15,217 bases of DNA, taken from positions 5,318 through 20,534 of the forward strand of contig CAJTLS010000038.1 of assembly GCA_910577295.1 (NCBI GenBank), in the 5' to 3' direction. Numbering within the stretch: the first letter of the stretch is position 1; each line of letters begins with the position of its first letter. The notes under the pieces were generated by a model that was given only the letters and a program-made list of their open reading frames with translations, made no database searches and had not been told where the DNA came from. Of this stretch, positions 5,730 through 13,363 are shown piece after piece. Origin of the DNA: an uncultured Eubacterium sp. GTDB lineage: Bacteria; Bacillota; Clostridia; Lachnospirales; Lachnospiraceae. The position numbers were made by a program, and so were the translations under genes.

Positions 5730-7047
5730 GCAGGTATTTCTGAAAGATTTGAATAAGGAAAAAGTGATAAGGGATTTAGTTGGCGGTCTGAGTGCGATTG
5801 CCGCTATGGTCATCTTTACGCTGCCGTTTGGTATTGACAAAGTATTTTCCCAGTATATCAATACACTCGGTTCGTATCCTTATTGTACGATAAACGCCTA
5901 CAACTTCTGGGCGCTGATGGGAGAAAACTGGCAGCCGCAGACGAATATGTTTTTTGGACTTCGTGCAAGTACGTGGGGAATGCTGGCAATCTTTGTTTCC
6001 GTTGCCTTGAGCGGTTATATTTTCTATAAGTTAAGAGAGGATAAATCGCGTTATTTTCTGAGTATGGCAGTGATAATCGCAAATATGTTTATGTTTTCCG
6101 TGCGCATGCATGAGAGATATTTGTTCCCGATTATCGTACTGCTTCTGGCAGCATTTCTCGTTAAGCCGACAAAGGAATTATTCTTTACCTATGTGGCTTT
6201 TTCGGTTGTACATTTTCTCAATGTAGGACATGTGTTGTGGGCATATATTGAAGAGGACGGAAATACGGGGCCGAACGGTGGTCTGGTTGGTGTGACGTCG
6301 CTTCTGTCCCTGCTTGTTTTTGCCTATCTGTTTGTAGCTATTTTCTCAAAATCGACGTTGGAGGATTTGCAGGAGAGAAAAGGCCGGGTTAAGCGGGGTA
6401 TGCCAAATTATATCCAGAAAAATCAAGAACAGAAAGAAAAGAAAAAGTGGACGGACTACGTGCTTCACATACGTTCCACGAAGAAAATGCCGCGTTTTAG
6501 CAAATGGGACTGGACAGTGCTGATTGGCATTATCGTAGTATATAGTGCGTTCGCCTTTTATGATTTAGGCGATATGGGCGCACCAGAGACAGAATGGGTG
6601 GCAACGAAAGAAAACAAAACGATTACGCTTGATTTGGGTGAAAACCGCGATATCGGCATGATTTACACCTTTTTGGGAGTAAAGGAAAACCGTATCTTTA
6701 CGTTAGAAGTTTCTCAAAACGGACAAAACTATGAAAATAAGGGAATGGTTCGCGCCACAAGTGTATTTTGCTGGGACCGCTTCAAGACATGGGAGGCGGA
6801 GACGGAAAAAGAAGGTGGCGACTGGTATAACTGGAATAGCGATTACCGCTATATCCGGTTGACTGCGGCGGACAACCTCGACAACGAGACGAGTATGCTT
6901 AAAGAGCTGGTAGTGACGGATAAAGACGGCAATGTGATTGAGCCTGTGAATAAGAACGAATATCTGACGCTTTTTGATGAAGCCGCAGGAAGATGCGCCG
7001 GAAACGGAATGGAAAGCGCCGGACAAAGGAACCGCCGTTACGATTGA
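5674..7047 (+). CDS. GT-C glycosyltransferase middle fragment with first discoidin-like domain (2 of 3)
   Basis: Read from TTG 5674, but with no ribosome binding site, so it is the continuation of fragment 1. Residues 6-220 hold further membrane helices with 'NAYNFWALMGENW' (75-86) and 'MHERYLFP' (145-152), both typical of GT-C enzymes of this type. A charged cytoplasmic stretch (230-275, 'QEQKEKKK') and one membrane helix (280-297) follow. Residues 303-425 form a discoidin/F5-8C-like beta domain: APETEW near its start, 'ITLDLG', 'YRYIRLTA', 'LKELVVTD'. The frame breaks after 'YLTLFDE' near 6982; the last ~20 residues (AAGRCAGNGMESAGQRNRRYD) are read-through of the wrong frame. Confidence 0.7.
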   Translation: MLSWQMLIFAPILIWTIIEQVFLKDLNKEKVIRDLVGGLSAIAAMVIFTLPFGIDKVFSQYINTLGSYPYCTINAYNFWALMGENWQPQTNMFFGLRASTWGMLAIFVSVALSGYIFYKLREDKSRYFLSMAVIIANMFMFSVRMHERYLFPIIVLLLAAFLVKPTKELFFTYVAFSVVHFLNVGHVLWAYIEEDGNTGPNGGLVGVTSLLSLLVFAYLFVAIFSKSTLEDLQERKGRVKRGMPNYIQKNQEQKEKKKWTDYVLHIRSTKKMPRFSKWDWTVLIGIIVVYSAFAFYDLGDMGAPETEWVATKENKTITLDLGENRDIGMIYTFLGVKENRIFTLEVSQNGQNYENKGMVRATSVFCWDRFKTWEAETEKEGGDWYNWNSDYRYIRLTAADNLDNETSMLKELVVTDKDGNVIEPVNKNEYLTLFDEAAGRCAGNGMESAGQRNRRYD

Positions 7048-9010
7048 TTTAGGAAGAGACACTTATTTCAGCCAGCTGCGCGGATTTTCCAAGACGAAGA
7101 AAAACCAGAAATTTAAAATAGAAGTTGCCAAACAGAGCGATGAAGAAATCCAGTATATTGCGATGGGTGAATTAGCGACCGGAGAGGCAGACGGTTGGAG
7201 CGTATTACGTCAGACAAATGTTCCGGAGAACAATGCGGGGGCGTATAGTTTTTCCTCACAAGCATATCGCTATATCCGCCTGACTACATTGCAAGACGGT
7301 ATTTCCTTAAACGAACTTGTTGTGACAGATGGAAACAATCACACGCTGGAAATTCTGGATTATGAGGGCGGTGACAATCTGTTTGACGAGCAGGAGGGAT
7401 ATTATAAAACCATCACGTTCCGCAGTGGTACTTATTTCGATGAAATATATCACGCGAGAACAGCTTATGAAATGATTCACGGCATTAGTAATTATGAGTG
7501 GACGCATCCGCCGCTCGGAAAAGTGTTTATCAGTCTTGGAGTCCGTGTATTCGGCATGAATCCGTTTGGCTGGCGTATTATTGGCGTGCTGTTTGGTATT
7601 GGTATGCTGCCGTTTATGTATCTGTTCGCCAGAAGATTGTTTGGGGCGAAGACGTGGGCGGCCGGAGCGCTGACATTCCTGTTTGCTTTTGATTTTATGC
7701 ATTTTACGCAGACAAGAATCTCAACGATTGATGTGTACGGAACATTTTTTATCATCGCGATGTTCTTCTTCATGTACTGGTACAGCCAGACAAGTTTTTA
7801 TGATACAAAATTGTGGAAAACCTTTATTCCTCTCGGACTGAGTGCACTGATGATGGGACTTGGGTGCGCGTCCAAATGGACGGCGGTATATGCCTCTGCC
7901 GGTTTGGGACTGTTCTTCTTTGGCATTATCGGATGGAGAGCCTATGAATATTATTTGGCGAGAAAGAATCCGACGGGAGAGACGGAGGGAATTTCTCACC
8001 AGCATATTATAGAAGTATTTCCACGCAAACTTATCCTGACGGTTTTGTTCTGCATTTTGTTTTTTGTTGTTATTGCGGGAGCAATCTATTTGTGCTCGTA
8101 TATACCGTTTTCGGATAATGCGTCTGTCGGCGGCGACGGTAACGCCCAGCGTTTTCTTGGTACGGACTGGGATGAGACGCCGGTGGCTGGTCTGGTACAG
8201 GTGTTGCGCGATAACAGCGGCAATCCGTTTTGGGAATTGGTCGGAAAGATGGTTAATAACCAAAGGGCAATGTATATGTACCATCACGATTTGACGTCCA
8301 CGCATCCGTTTTCTTCTACGTGGTTTGAGTGGCCGGTGATGATTCGCCCTATGTATTACCATAGCCAGACGATGAGTAACGGCTTGAAAGAGGGTATCAG
8401 CGCCTTTGGAAATCCGCTCGTATGGTGGGCGGGTATACCTGCGTTACTGTTCATTACCTGTCCTTTGACTGTGAAGCGGCGGTTGAACCAGAAGCTGGGA
8501 AGTTTGCAGGCGCAATGGGCTCAATGGGTAGTATGTCTGTTCACGATGTTTATGGCGTTGTATTCACTCTTCCTGCGGCAGACGAAGTATGCGGGTATAG
8601 CGGACTCAGAAGTATTTAGTCAGTGGGGCTGGTATGGAATACCGTTTATTTTCCTCGGCGCTGTCGGGTTCGTCTTCTTATGTGTACAGTTGTTCAGCCG
8701 GGGAGAGCGAATCGTAGTCTTTATGATATTTGCCTTTGCCGTACAGTATTTACCGTGGCTGTTAGTACCACGCTGTACATTCGCGTACCATTATTTCCCG
8801 AGTGTACCGTTTATTGCCATGATGGTGGTGTACAGTCTTGTTAAAGTTGCAGAGTATAATAAAAAATGGCTGAAATGGTGCTTTATTTATCTGGCGCTGG
8901 CGTTCCTTTTGTTCCTGCTGTTCTATCCGGTATTGTCTGGACAGCCGATATTGGAAGGATTTGCGAGAGATGGTTTGCGCTGGATGGATACGTGGCAGCT
9001 GGTAAGCTAA
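6974..9010 (+). CDS. Second discoidin-like domain plus PMT-like (GT39) glycosyltransferase, C-terminal fragment (3 of 3)
   Basis: 678 residues as read from TTG 6974; ATG 6977 is next, neither with a ribosome binding site. Residues 8-128 form a second discoidin-like domain starting again with APETEW and containing 'VTIDLG', 'YRYIRLTT', 'LNELVVTD', clearly parallel to the one in fragment 2. From about 150 the PMT domain begins: 'TYFDEIYHARTAYE' (D156-E157, the acidic pair essential in protein O-mannosyltransferases), 'EWTHPPLGK' (178-183 HPPLGK), then many membrane helices. The conserved 'TWFEWPVMIRPMYYHS' and a C-terminal helix bundle (PMT_4TMC-like) end with 'LRWMDTWQLVS'. This half looks undamaged internally; without its N-terminal half it may or may not be made. 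Confidence 0.8.
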   Translation: MMKPQEDAPETEWKAPDKGTAVTIDLGRDTYFSQLRGFSKTKKNQKFKIEVAKQSDEEIQYIAMGELATGEADGWSVLRQTNVPENNAGAYSFSSQAYRYIRLTTLQDGISLNELVVTDGNNHTLEILDYEGGDNLFDEQEGYYKTITFRSGTYFDEIYHARTAYEMIHGISNYEWTHPPLGKVFISLGVRVFGMNPFGWRIIGVLFGIGMLPFMYLFARRLFGAKTWAAGALTFLFAFDFMHFTQTRISTIDVYGTFFIIAMFFFMYWYSQTSFYDTKLWKTFIPLGLSALMMGLGCASKWTAVYASAGLGLFFFGIIGWRAYEYYLARKNPTGETEGISHQHIIEVFPRKLILTVLFCILFFVVIAGAIYLCSYIPFSDNASVGGDGNAQRFLGTDWDETPVAGLVQVLRDNSGNPFWELVGKMVNNQRAMYMYHHDLTSTHPFSSTWFEWPVMIRPMYYHSQTMSNGLKEGISAFGNPLVWWAGIPALLFITCPLTVKRRLNQKLGSLQAQWAQWVVCLFTMFMALYSLFLRQTKYAGIADSEVFSQWGWYGIPFIFLGAVGFVFLCVQLFSRGERIVVFMIFAFAVQYLPWLLVPRCTFAYHYFPSVPFIAMMVVYSLVKVAEYNKKWLKWCFIYLALAFLLFLLFYPVLSGQPILEGFARDGLRWMDTWQLVS

Positions 9011-9055
9011 ATCAATTTGATAAAGTTGTCGTTGCAGATGGAAACGGAGGGCGTT

Positions 9056-10444
9056 TTGAAGAAGTTAATTCATGAAATCCATAAGGGAAAGAATATAAAG
9101 AAAAATCTTTTATTGTACCGTGACAGGGTAGTACAGACTTATTGTGAATATGGAGTGTTAGATTTAACTTTCGGAGCCTATACTTTCATGGAGCAGATTG
9201 TGGAAGAACAGGCAGAGCGGGCGCAGAAAGAAGAAAACGTTATCGCGCCGGTTCTGCTTGCACTGGGGGAACTGGCAAAAGAAGATTGTGTTTACGGACA
9301 GGTCGCTGGTGCGATGAAGAAACTGCGTCAGGAAATTACGGATAAGATGAACCTTTTGACTTCCTATGCCGACAGTCTGATTTGTTATGAATATGTCCTG
9401 AACCGGATGGAATTAAAATTTCTGCCGGAAGAAAAACTTACGGACATACTTTATGGATTCGAGGAAGAGCAGTTTTTATTGCAGGTGAAAGAATTTTTGA
9501 CGGAGAGTAAAGACCAGAGCGTTATGCAGGACAGAGTCCGTCGTCTTATCGGTCAGATCCCCGTACATATGACAAAACATAAGCTGTTTGAGAAAATAGG
9601 GGAAGCGCTTACACTGTATCAGGATTCGGACTGTGCTTCTCTGGATGAGTTTGTTTACATGCTCCGCACTTCGGCAATGCTATATAAACCGGAGAAATAT
9701 GCCGGAGAGTATGCGGCTGTCGAGGCTGACATAAAACGTCTGCAGGAGGCGGATTATGCCGGACTGACAGAAGAGGAATACAAAGAGATTGTGGAAGTGC
9801 TCGAACGGGCAGCAGAAGCAGTTTATGGACTTACGGATTTCTATTACAGCCTCCAGAAAGTAGTAAATGGAATTTATGCCATGAGCCTGCTTTTTCCTTA
9901 TGTGGAAACAGATAGTGAGCTTGTTAGAGAAGGGCGTTCTATCTGGAAATGTCTTGCCATGCGTGAATACCGTCCGGAAATGCTAATTCCATTGGAAGGG
10001 CGGATTGAAAAATGTGTGGGTACATTTGATTATTTGGAGCCTGCTTTGTATGAAATCAGGGATTGCTATAAAGAGGAGCTGGGTGAGTTATCACTAACGA
10101 GATTTATGGATGATATTATGAAGGTTGTCAACTTGTTTTCCGACAGTTTGTTTATTGATTTAGAGCATGTTGCCGGAAAAGAGACAGCAGATTCTGATTA
10201 TGTGAGGCAGTGTACCGAGCGATTACTACAAGAGCTTTCGCTGCAGTTAAGTCAGCTCTCTCGTCCGGTAAAACGGGCAGTAGTCGGGCAGTTGTTGGAG
10301 AAGATGCCAATTATATTTAGCAATATGCAGGAGTTGGAAGAGTATATTCGCGTAAATTTATTTGGCTGTCAGGACAGGGCGGAAAAAGCTGTTGTTATGT
10401 TGCTTTTGCAGGAATTGATGCAGGAAGAGAAGGAATGGAGTTGA
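9056..10444 (+). CDS. Unrecognised soluble, helix-rich protein
   Basis: 462 residues from TTG 9056. This start is chosen because GGAGG at 9046-9050 lies 5 nt upstream; the in-frame ATG 9038 and TTG 9017 have no ribosome binding site. It begins 'MKKLIHEIHKGKNIKKNL' and appears helical throughout, acidic, with no signal peptide, membrane segments or catalytic motif that I can name. It starts 45 bases after the glycosyltransferase gene and is followed by the next gene after 1 base, so 9056-11964 is probably one transcription unit ending with gerW. That neighbourhood hints at a house-keeping or sporulation-stage role, but I cannot assign a function. Confidence 0.8.
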   Translation: MKKLIHEIHKGKNIKKNLLLYRDRVVQTYCEYGVLDLTFGAYTFMEQIVEEQAERAQKEENVIAPVLLALGELAKEDCVYGQVAGAMKKLRQEITDKMNLLTSYADSLICYEYVLNRMELKFLPEEKLTDILYGFEEEQFLLQVKEFLTESKDQSVMQDRVRRLIGQIPVHMTKHKLFEKIGEALTLYQDSDCASLDEFVYMLRTSAMLYKPEKYAGEYAAVEADIKRLQEADYAGLTEEEYKEIVEVLERAAEAVYGLTDFYYSLQKVVNGIYAMSLLFPYVETDSELVREGRSIWKCLAMREYRPEMLIPLEGRIEKCVGTFDYLEPALYEIRDCYKEELGELSLTRFMDDIMKVVNLFSDSLFIDLEHVAGKETADSDYVRQCTERLLQELSLQLSQLSRPVKRAVVGQLLEKMPIIFSNMQELEEYIRVNLFGCQDRAEKAVVMLLLQELMQEEKEWS

Positions 10445-10445
10445 C

Positions 10446-10784
10446 ATGATTTACTGGTATTCGGATTTATATATGGATGAGAAAGTCGCCAAACATCCGA
10501 AAAAGTGTAAAAAGAGAGTGACGGCGCGCCGTCTGTGGAAAAAAAGTTATGTCGCAATTACATTAGCGTTAAATGAAAAGAATTTATTTGAAATGATGGA
10601 GACGAGGCAGTTGTTTTTCCGGCGGTACGCTTATCTGGACTTATATGTTGTCGGCCTTGCGGCGAATCAGAAAGAGGCAGGCGAGCTTTTGCAGCAAATG
10701 GTTCTGGATATGTGGCGTCTGGATTCTTCGGTTCGTCCGTATCAATATTTTGTAAAAGAAAAATTTTCGGGGAAAATAGAGTAA
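10446..10784 (+). CDS. Small unrecognised basic protein
   Basis: 112 residues; ATG 10446 lies one base after the stop of the previous gene, with a GAAGGAATGGAG purine stretch inside the end of that gene as ribosome binding site. The N-terminus is basic (MDEKVAKHPKKCKKRVTARRLWKK); the rest looks helical (ALNEKNLFEMMETRQLFFRRY, AANQKEAGELLQQMVLDMW). No membrane segment or known motif. Tight coupling to the upstream gene suggests the two work together. Function unknown. Confidence 0.8.
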   Translation: MIYWYSDLYMDEKVAKHPKKCKKRVTARRLWKKSYVAITLALNEKNLFEMMETRQLFFRRYAYLDLYVVGLAANQKEAGELLQQMVLDMWRLDSSVRPYQYFVKEKFSGKIE

Positions 10785-10799
10785 GGAAGTTGAAAGCAG

Positions 10800-11582
10800 A
10801 TGTGGATTGTTTTGACAATTCTAAAATGGATAGGATTTATTTTCGGGGGCATTCTGGCATTGCTTTTATTTTTCAGCGCTCTTGTTATTTTTGTTCCGCT
10901 TCGTTACTATGTGAGGGTAAACAGTCAGGACAAGCTGACATATTCTTATTGTTTTCGCTGGCTTTCCGTTGTCGCCGTCCGCAAGGGCGCGCATTCGGAC
11001 AGGGTTTTGCTGACGTTGTTTGGTATCCCTATCAAATGTTTGGCAGGAGGGGAAAAAAAGACGAGGGAAAAGAAAGGCACAAAGCCAGATTTGGGCGATA
11101 GCAGCCATCGAAGCGAGCCGCCTGATAAGGAGAAAAAGCCACAGAAAAAGCGGCGTAAGAAAACGGCGGGATTAAAACGGGATAAATCGAAAAAATCCTT
11201 TTCATTTGCAAAAGTATCTAGTATAATTGGTTTGGTAAAGGAAAGCAAAAACCGCCGTGTGATAAAGAAACTGTTGCGGGAGATACTATTACTGCTTCAG
11301 TATTTATCGCCGACGAGAGTAAGAGGAAGAATCATTGTGGGAACCGGCGACCCCTGTACGACCGGAATGCTTTTAGGGGGGATTAGCTTGTTTCCGGCCG
11401 CATATCAGGATGGAGTGCAGATTGTTCCAGATTTTGAGGAAAAGCATTTTGAGGCAGACGGATTTATAAAGGGAAGAATACGGATGATATATTTTTTGCG
11501 ACTTCTTCATCGTCTCTATAAGGATAGAGAATTGAAAGCGTTGTGGAAACAGATTAATAAAGTAAAAAAGGAGGCTGCATGA
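10800..11582 (+). CDS. DUF2953 (YtfI-like) membrane protein
   Basis: 260 residues. ATG 10800 with AAGGAAG about 10 nt upstream. One N-terminal membrane helix at about residues 5-32 (ILKWIGFIFGGILALLLFFSALVIFVPLRYYV), a beta-rich stretch (LTYSYCFRWLSVVAVRKGAHSD), a long lysine-rich linker (about 80-135), then 'IKKLLREILLLLQYLSPTRVRGRIIVGTGDPCTTGMLLGGISL', where the GTGDP-TG block is the hallmark of DUF2953. In Bacillus and clostridia this gene sits directly before ytfJ/gerW, as here (1 base between stop and next start codon), and is expected to act in the same sporulation process. Biochemical function is not known. Confidence 0.85.
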   Translation: MWIVLTILKWIGFIFGGILALLLFFSALVIFVPLRYYVRVNSQDKLTYSYCFRWLSVVAVRKGAHSDRVLLTLFGIPIKCLAGGEKKTREKKGTKPDLGDSSHRSEPPDKEKKPQKKRRKKTAGLKRDKSKKSFSFAKVSSIIGLVKESKNRRVIKKLLREILLLLQYLSPTRVRGRIIVGTGDPCTTGMLLGGISLFPAAYQDGVQIVPDFEEKHFEADGFIKGRIRMIYFLRLLHRLYKDRELKALWKQINKVKKEAA

Positions 11583-11583
11583 C

Positions 11584-11964
11584 ATGGCAGAAAATAGTTT
11601 TAGCAGTACGGTAGAATCATTATTTAAAGGAATGGACGCATTTATTACGACGAAGACGGTAGTAGGCGACGCAGTTCGTTTTGACGATGGAACGATTGTA
11701 CTTCCTCTGGTAGATGTAAGTTTTGGCGTGGCAGCGGGGGCGTTTGCCAATCAGAACGAAAAGAAGAATAATGGCGGCGGCGGTATGGGCGGTAAAATCC
11801 AGCCAAGCGCTGTTCTTGTAATCAAAGATGGCACTTCTAAGCTCGTCAATGTAAAGAATCAGGATGGTATTACGAAGATACTCGACATGGTTCCGGATTT
11901 TGTAGATAAGTTTTCTAAGAAAAAAGACAAAGGAAGTGAAAGCGCCGCAGAGACGGAAGAATAA
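11584..11964 (+). CDS. gerW: GerW/YtfJ-family sporulation protein
   Basis: 126 residues. ATG 11584 with AAGGAGG some 12 nt upstream. Family features: N-terminal 'SSTVESLFKGMDAFITTKTVVGDAVRFDDGTIVLPLVDVSFGVAAGAF', a glycine-rich segment (NNGGGGMGGKIQPSAVLVI) and 'ILDMVPDFVDKF' before a charged tail. In Bacillus subtilis GerW (YtfJ) is a spore protein needed for normal germination with some germinants (established knowledge). Its position right after the DUF2953 gene strengthens the call and indicates a spore-forming host. No good intrinsic terminator is visible between it and the rpmB promoter. Confidence 0.93.
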   Translation: MAENSFSSTVESLFKGMDAFITTKTVVGDAVRFDDGTIVLPLVDVSFGVAAGAFANQNEKKNNGGGGMGGKIQPSAVLVIKDGTSKLVNVKNQDGITKILDMVPDFVDKFSKKKDKGSESAAETEE

Positions 11965-12014
11965 GCATTATTTGGCTATTTTAGAAATTATTTGCAAAAA
12001 GTAGAAAATTATAC

Positions 12015-12043
12015 TTGCAAAATGAGTAGAATTTTGCTAGAAT
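12015..12043 (+). promoter_or_regulatory. Sigma-A promoter for rpmB
   Basis: TTGCAA at 12015-12020, 17-bp spacer, TAGAAT at 12038-12043. The predicted leader is about 75 nt up to ATG 12125. An imperfect copy of the -35 region (TTGCAAAA.AGTAGAA) lies 23 bp upstream at 11992. Confidence 0.6.
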
Positions 12044-12124
12044 ATTCGTGTTGTCGTGTGTAAGATATATAGTTTATTGATATAAAAGGGACATGCGAAG
12101 TTAGAGCAGAAGGAGGTGCTTTTC

Positions 12125-12310
12125 ATGGCAAAATGTGCAGTATGTGGAAAAGGCGTACACTTTGGTAACGCTGTCAGCCACTCTCATAGAAGAAGCAATA
12201 AGATTTGGAAATCAAATTTGAAATCCGTTCGGGTGAAAGTGAATGGCGGTACAAAGAAAATGTATGTATGTACTTCATGCCTTCGTTCCGGAAAAGTAGA
12301 AAGAGCGTAG
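12125..12310 (+). CDS. rpmB: 50S ribosomal protein L28
   Basis: 61 residues, MAKCAVCGKGVHFGN...YVCTSCLRSGKVERA. The start is ATG 12125, 8 nt after a perfect AGGAGG (12111-12116); a TTG at 12116 in the same frame lies on that site and is rejected. Four cysteines (C4, C7, C49, C52) form the zinc-ribbon version of L28, the zinc-dependent paralogue type. 'HSHRRSNKIWKSNLKSVRV' is the conserved rRNA-binding core. It stands alone with its own promoter, as is common for rpmB in Firmicutes. Confidence 0.97.
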   Translation: MAKCAVCGKGVHFGNAVSHSHRRSNKIWKSNLKSVRVKVNGGTKKMYVCTSCLRSGKVERA

Positions 12311-12393
12311 TCGTATTTAGATTGTGCAAAGTAAAAGGAGTTGTCGTATCGGTGACAGTGAATCGCCGTGCAGACATCTTCTTTTTTTTATAT

Positions 12394-12427
12394 AAAAGAC
12401 CGCGCGCTTTTTTGCGTGTAGAATTTT
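12394..12427. terminator. Possible weak bidirectional terminator between rpmB and the minus-strand small gene
   Basis: AAAA (12394-12397) ... GCGCGC (12402-12407), loop TTTTTT, GCGTGT (12414-12419) ... TTTT (12424-12427). The 6-bp core (with two G-U pairs) and the outer A-T pairs are separated by mismatches. It lies in the right place between convergent genes, but the stem is imperfect. Confidence 0.35.
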
Positions 12428-12433
12428 GCGGAA

Positions 12434-12577
12434 TCAGTCACACGAAGTAAACAAGTTGTATCCGAGAACAAGGCAGGCGATAATAATCAGTATGGCTAAC
12501 AGGCTGTGGCGCATAAACAGCATGATGCACATACCAATGCCAATCCAAAAGAGAATAAATCCAATCAGTCGTTTCAT
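12434..12577 (-). CDS. 47-residue small membrane protein
   Basis: Read on the reverse strand from ATG (12577-12575) to TGA (12436-12434): MKRLIGFILFWIGIGMCIML then FMRHSLLAILIIIACLVLGYNLFTSCD. Two hydrophobic helices (about 5-22 and 25-43) joined by a short MRH turn, a basic N-terminus and a C-terminal cysteine make a coherent two-span hairpin. I believe similar short 'GF.LFW.GIGM ... GYNLF' proteins occur in Lachnospiraceae, but have no function for them. The ribosome binding site is weak (CCGGTG); a TATAAT on this strand lies about 33 bases upstream. Convergent with rpmB. Confidence 0.65.
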   Translation of the reverse strand: MKRLIGFILFWIGIGMCIMLFMRHSLLAILIIIACLVLGYNLFTSCD

Positions 12578-12609
12578 GCGTATACACCGGATTAGAAAGG
12601 GTTACTATC

Positions 12610-12615
12610 ATTATA
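12610..12615 (-). promoter_or_regulatory. Possible -10 element for the small minus-strand gene
   Basis: TATAAT on the reverse strand, 32 bases upstream of the ATG. The -35 region (GTTCCG/TTCCGT at 16-17 bp) is poor, so this is only suggestive. Confidence 0.3.
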
Positions 12616-12674
12616 TGCGGAAACGAAAAAAACGGAACCGGCAATGCCAATGAATAATAATTTGCTATAGCTAC

Positions 12675-12702
12675 CTGTCTTTTTACATCTTTGTGCTATA
12701 AT
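12675..12702 (+). promoter_or_regulatory. Possible promoter for the GyrI-like gene
   Basis: TATAAT at 12697-12702 with a weak -35 (CTGTCT at 12675-12680, 16-bp spacer). The -10 is good and lies 28 bases before the start codon. Confidence 0.45.
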
Positions 12703-12730
12703 AAGTTTTACATTTGAAAGGAGAATGACG

Positions 12731-13363
12731 ATGCCATTTGATTATAAGAAAGAATACAAAGAATTTTATATGCCACCCCAAAAACCGAGTATTGTAGAAG
12801 TGCCGTCTATGAATTACATTGCAGTTCGTGGAAAGGGCAATCCTAATGACGAAGATGGTGAATATAAGGCGTCGATTGGATTGCTTTATGGCATTGCTTT
12901 TACTATAAAAATGAGTTACAAAGGGGATTACAAGATGGATGGTTATTTTGAATATGTCGTGCCGCCTCTGGAAGGGTTTTGGTGGCAGGATGGCGTTGAC
13001 GGTATAGACTACGCCCATAAAGAGAACCTCAACTTTATTTCGCTCATTCGTCTGCCTGACTTTGTTACAAAAGAGGACTTTGAATGGGCAGTGTCAGAAG
13101 CAACAAAAAAGAAAAAGACGGATTTTTCCAAAGTTGAGTTTTTTACATATAATGAAAGTATTTGTGTTCAGTGTATGCATATCGGTCCCTATGATGATGA
13201 GCCTGCTACCATTGCAGCTATGCACGAGTACGCCACAAAAAATGGATATGAGCTCGACATTACGGATGCTCGCTTTCATCACGAGATTTACTTATCAGAC
13301 CCGAGAAGGTGTAATCCCGAAAAACTCAAGACAGTGGTACGTCATCCGATTAAAAAAATTTAA
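12731..13363 (+). CDS. GyrI-like small-molecule-binding domain protein
   Basis: 210 residues from ATG 12731, which has AAGGAG (12717-12722) 8 nt upstream; the in-frame ATG at 12725 is only 2 nt from that site and is less likely. Features of the GyrI-like/SOUL-related fold: 'PSMNYIAVRGKGNPND', 'FEYVVPPLEGFWW', 'RLPDFVTKEDFEWAV', 'VQCMHIGPYDDEPATIAAMHEYATKNGYEL', 'HHEIYLSDPRRCNPEKLKTVVRHPI'. The 'M.HIGPYDDEPATI..M' and 'HEIYLSDPR' blocks are characteristic of the stand-alone GyrI-like family, relatives of the effector-binding domains of MerR/AraC multidrug regulators. No DNA-binding domain is attached. Likely a soluble ligand-binding or hydrolase-like protein; the ligand is unknown. Confidence 0.88.
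   Translation: MPFDYKKEYKEFYMPPQKPSIVEVPSMNYIAVRGKGNPNDEDGEYKASIGLLYGIAFTIKMSYKGDYKMDGYFEYVVPPLEGFWWQDGVDGIDYAHKENLNFISLIRLPDFVTKEDFEWAVSEATKKKKTDFSKVEFFTYNESICVQCMHIGPYDDEPATIAAMHEYATKNGYELDITDARFHHEIYLSDPRRCNPEKLKTVVRHPIKKI

Larger units (their letters stand above)
5043..9010 (+). pseudogene. Broken gene for a giant GT-C/PMT-type membrane glycosyltransferase (three fragments)
   Basis: Three overlapping frames together encode one ordered protein of roughly 1,330 residues: a GT-C half, two discoidin-like domains, and a protein-O-mannosyltransferase-like (GT39) half. The junctions are near 5690 and near 6982. Each later fragment resumes the expected domain immediately and lacks its own ribosome binding site, so this is a single gene interrupted by two indels, either real decay or assembly error. 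The intact protein would use a lipid-linked sugar to glycosylate an extracytoplasmic acceptor (family knowledge; the substrate is not visible). Confidence 0.8.

Noticed and set aside
7721..8362. A 213-residue open frame on the minus strand
   Set aside because: Antisense to the PMT domain, with R/H/Q-rich low-sense composition and no family motifs; a shadow of codon bias in the real gene.
10712..11101. A 129-residue + strand frame overlapping the DUF2953 gene
   Set aside because: No ribosome binding site, overlaps two well-supported genes, and the product resembles frame-shifted DUF2953.
11992..12015. TTGCAA at 11992 with TATACT at 12010 as a promoter
   Set aside because: The spacer is only 12 bp; the 12015-12043 pair with 17 bp is the better one.
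12352..12450. A short + strand frame (32 residues) after rpmB
   Set aside because: The AAGGAG upstream is too far from the GTG, the composition is dictated by a T-run and the possible terminator, and the minus-strand small protein explains the region better.
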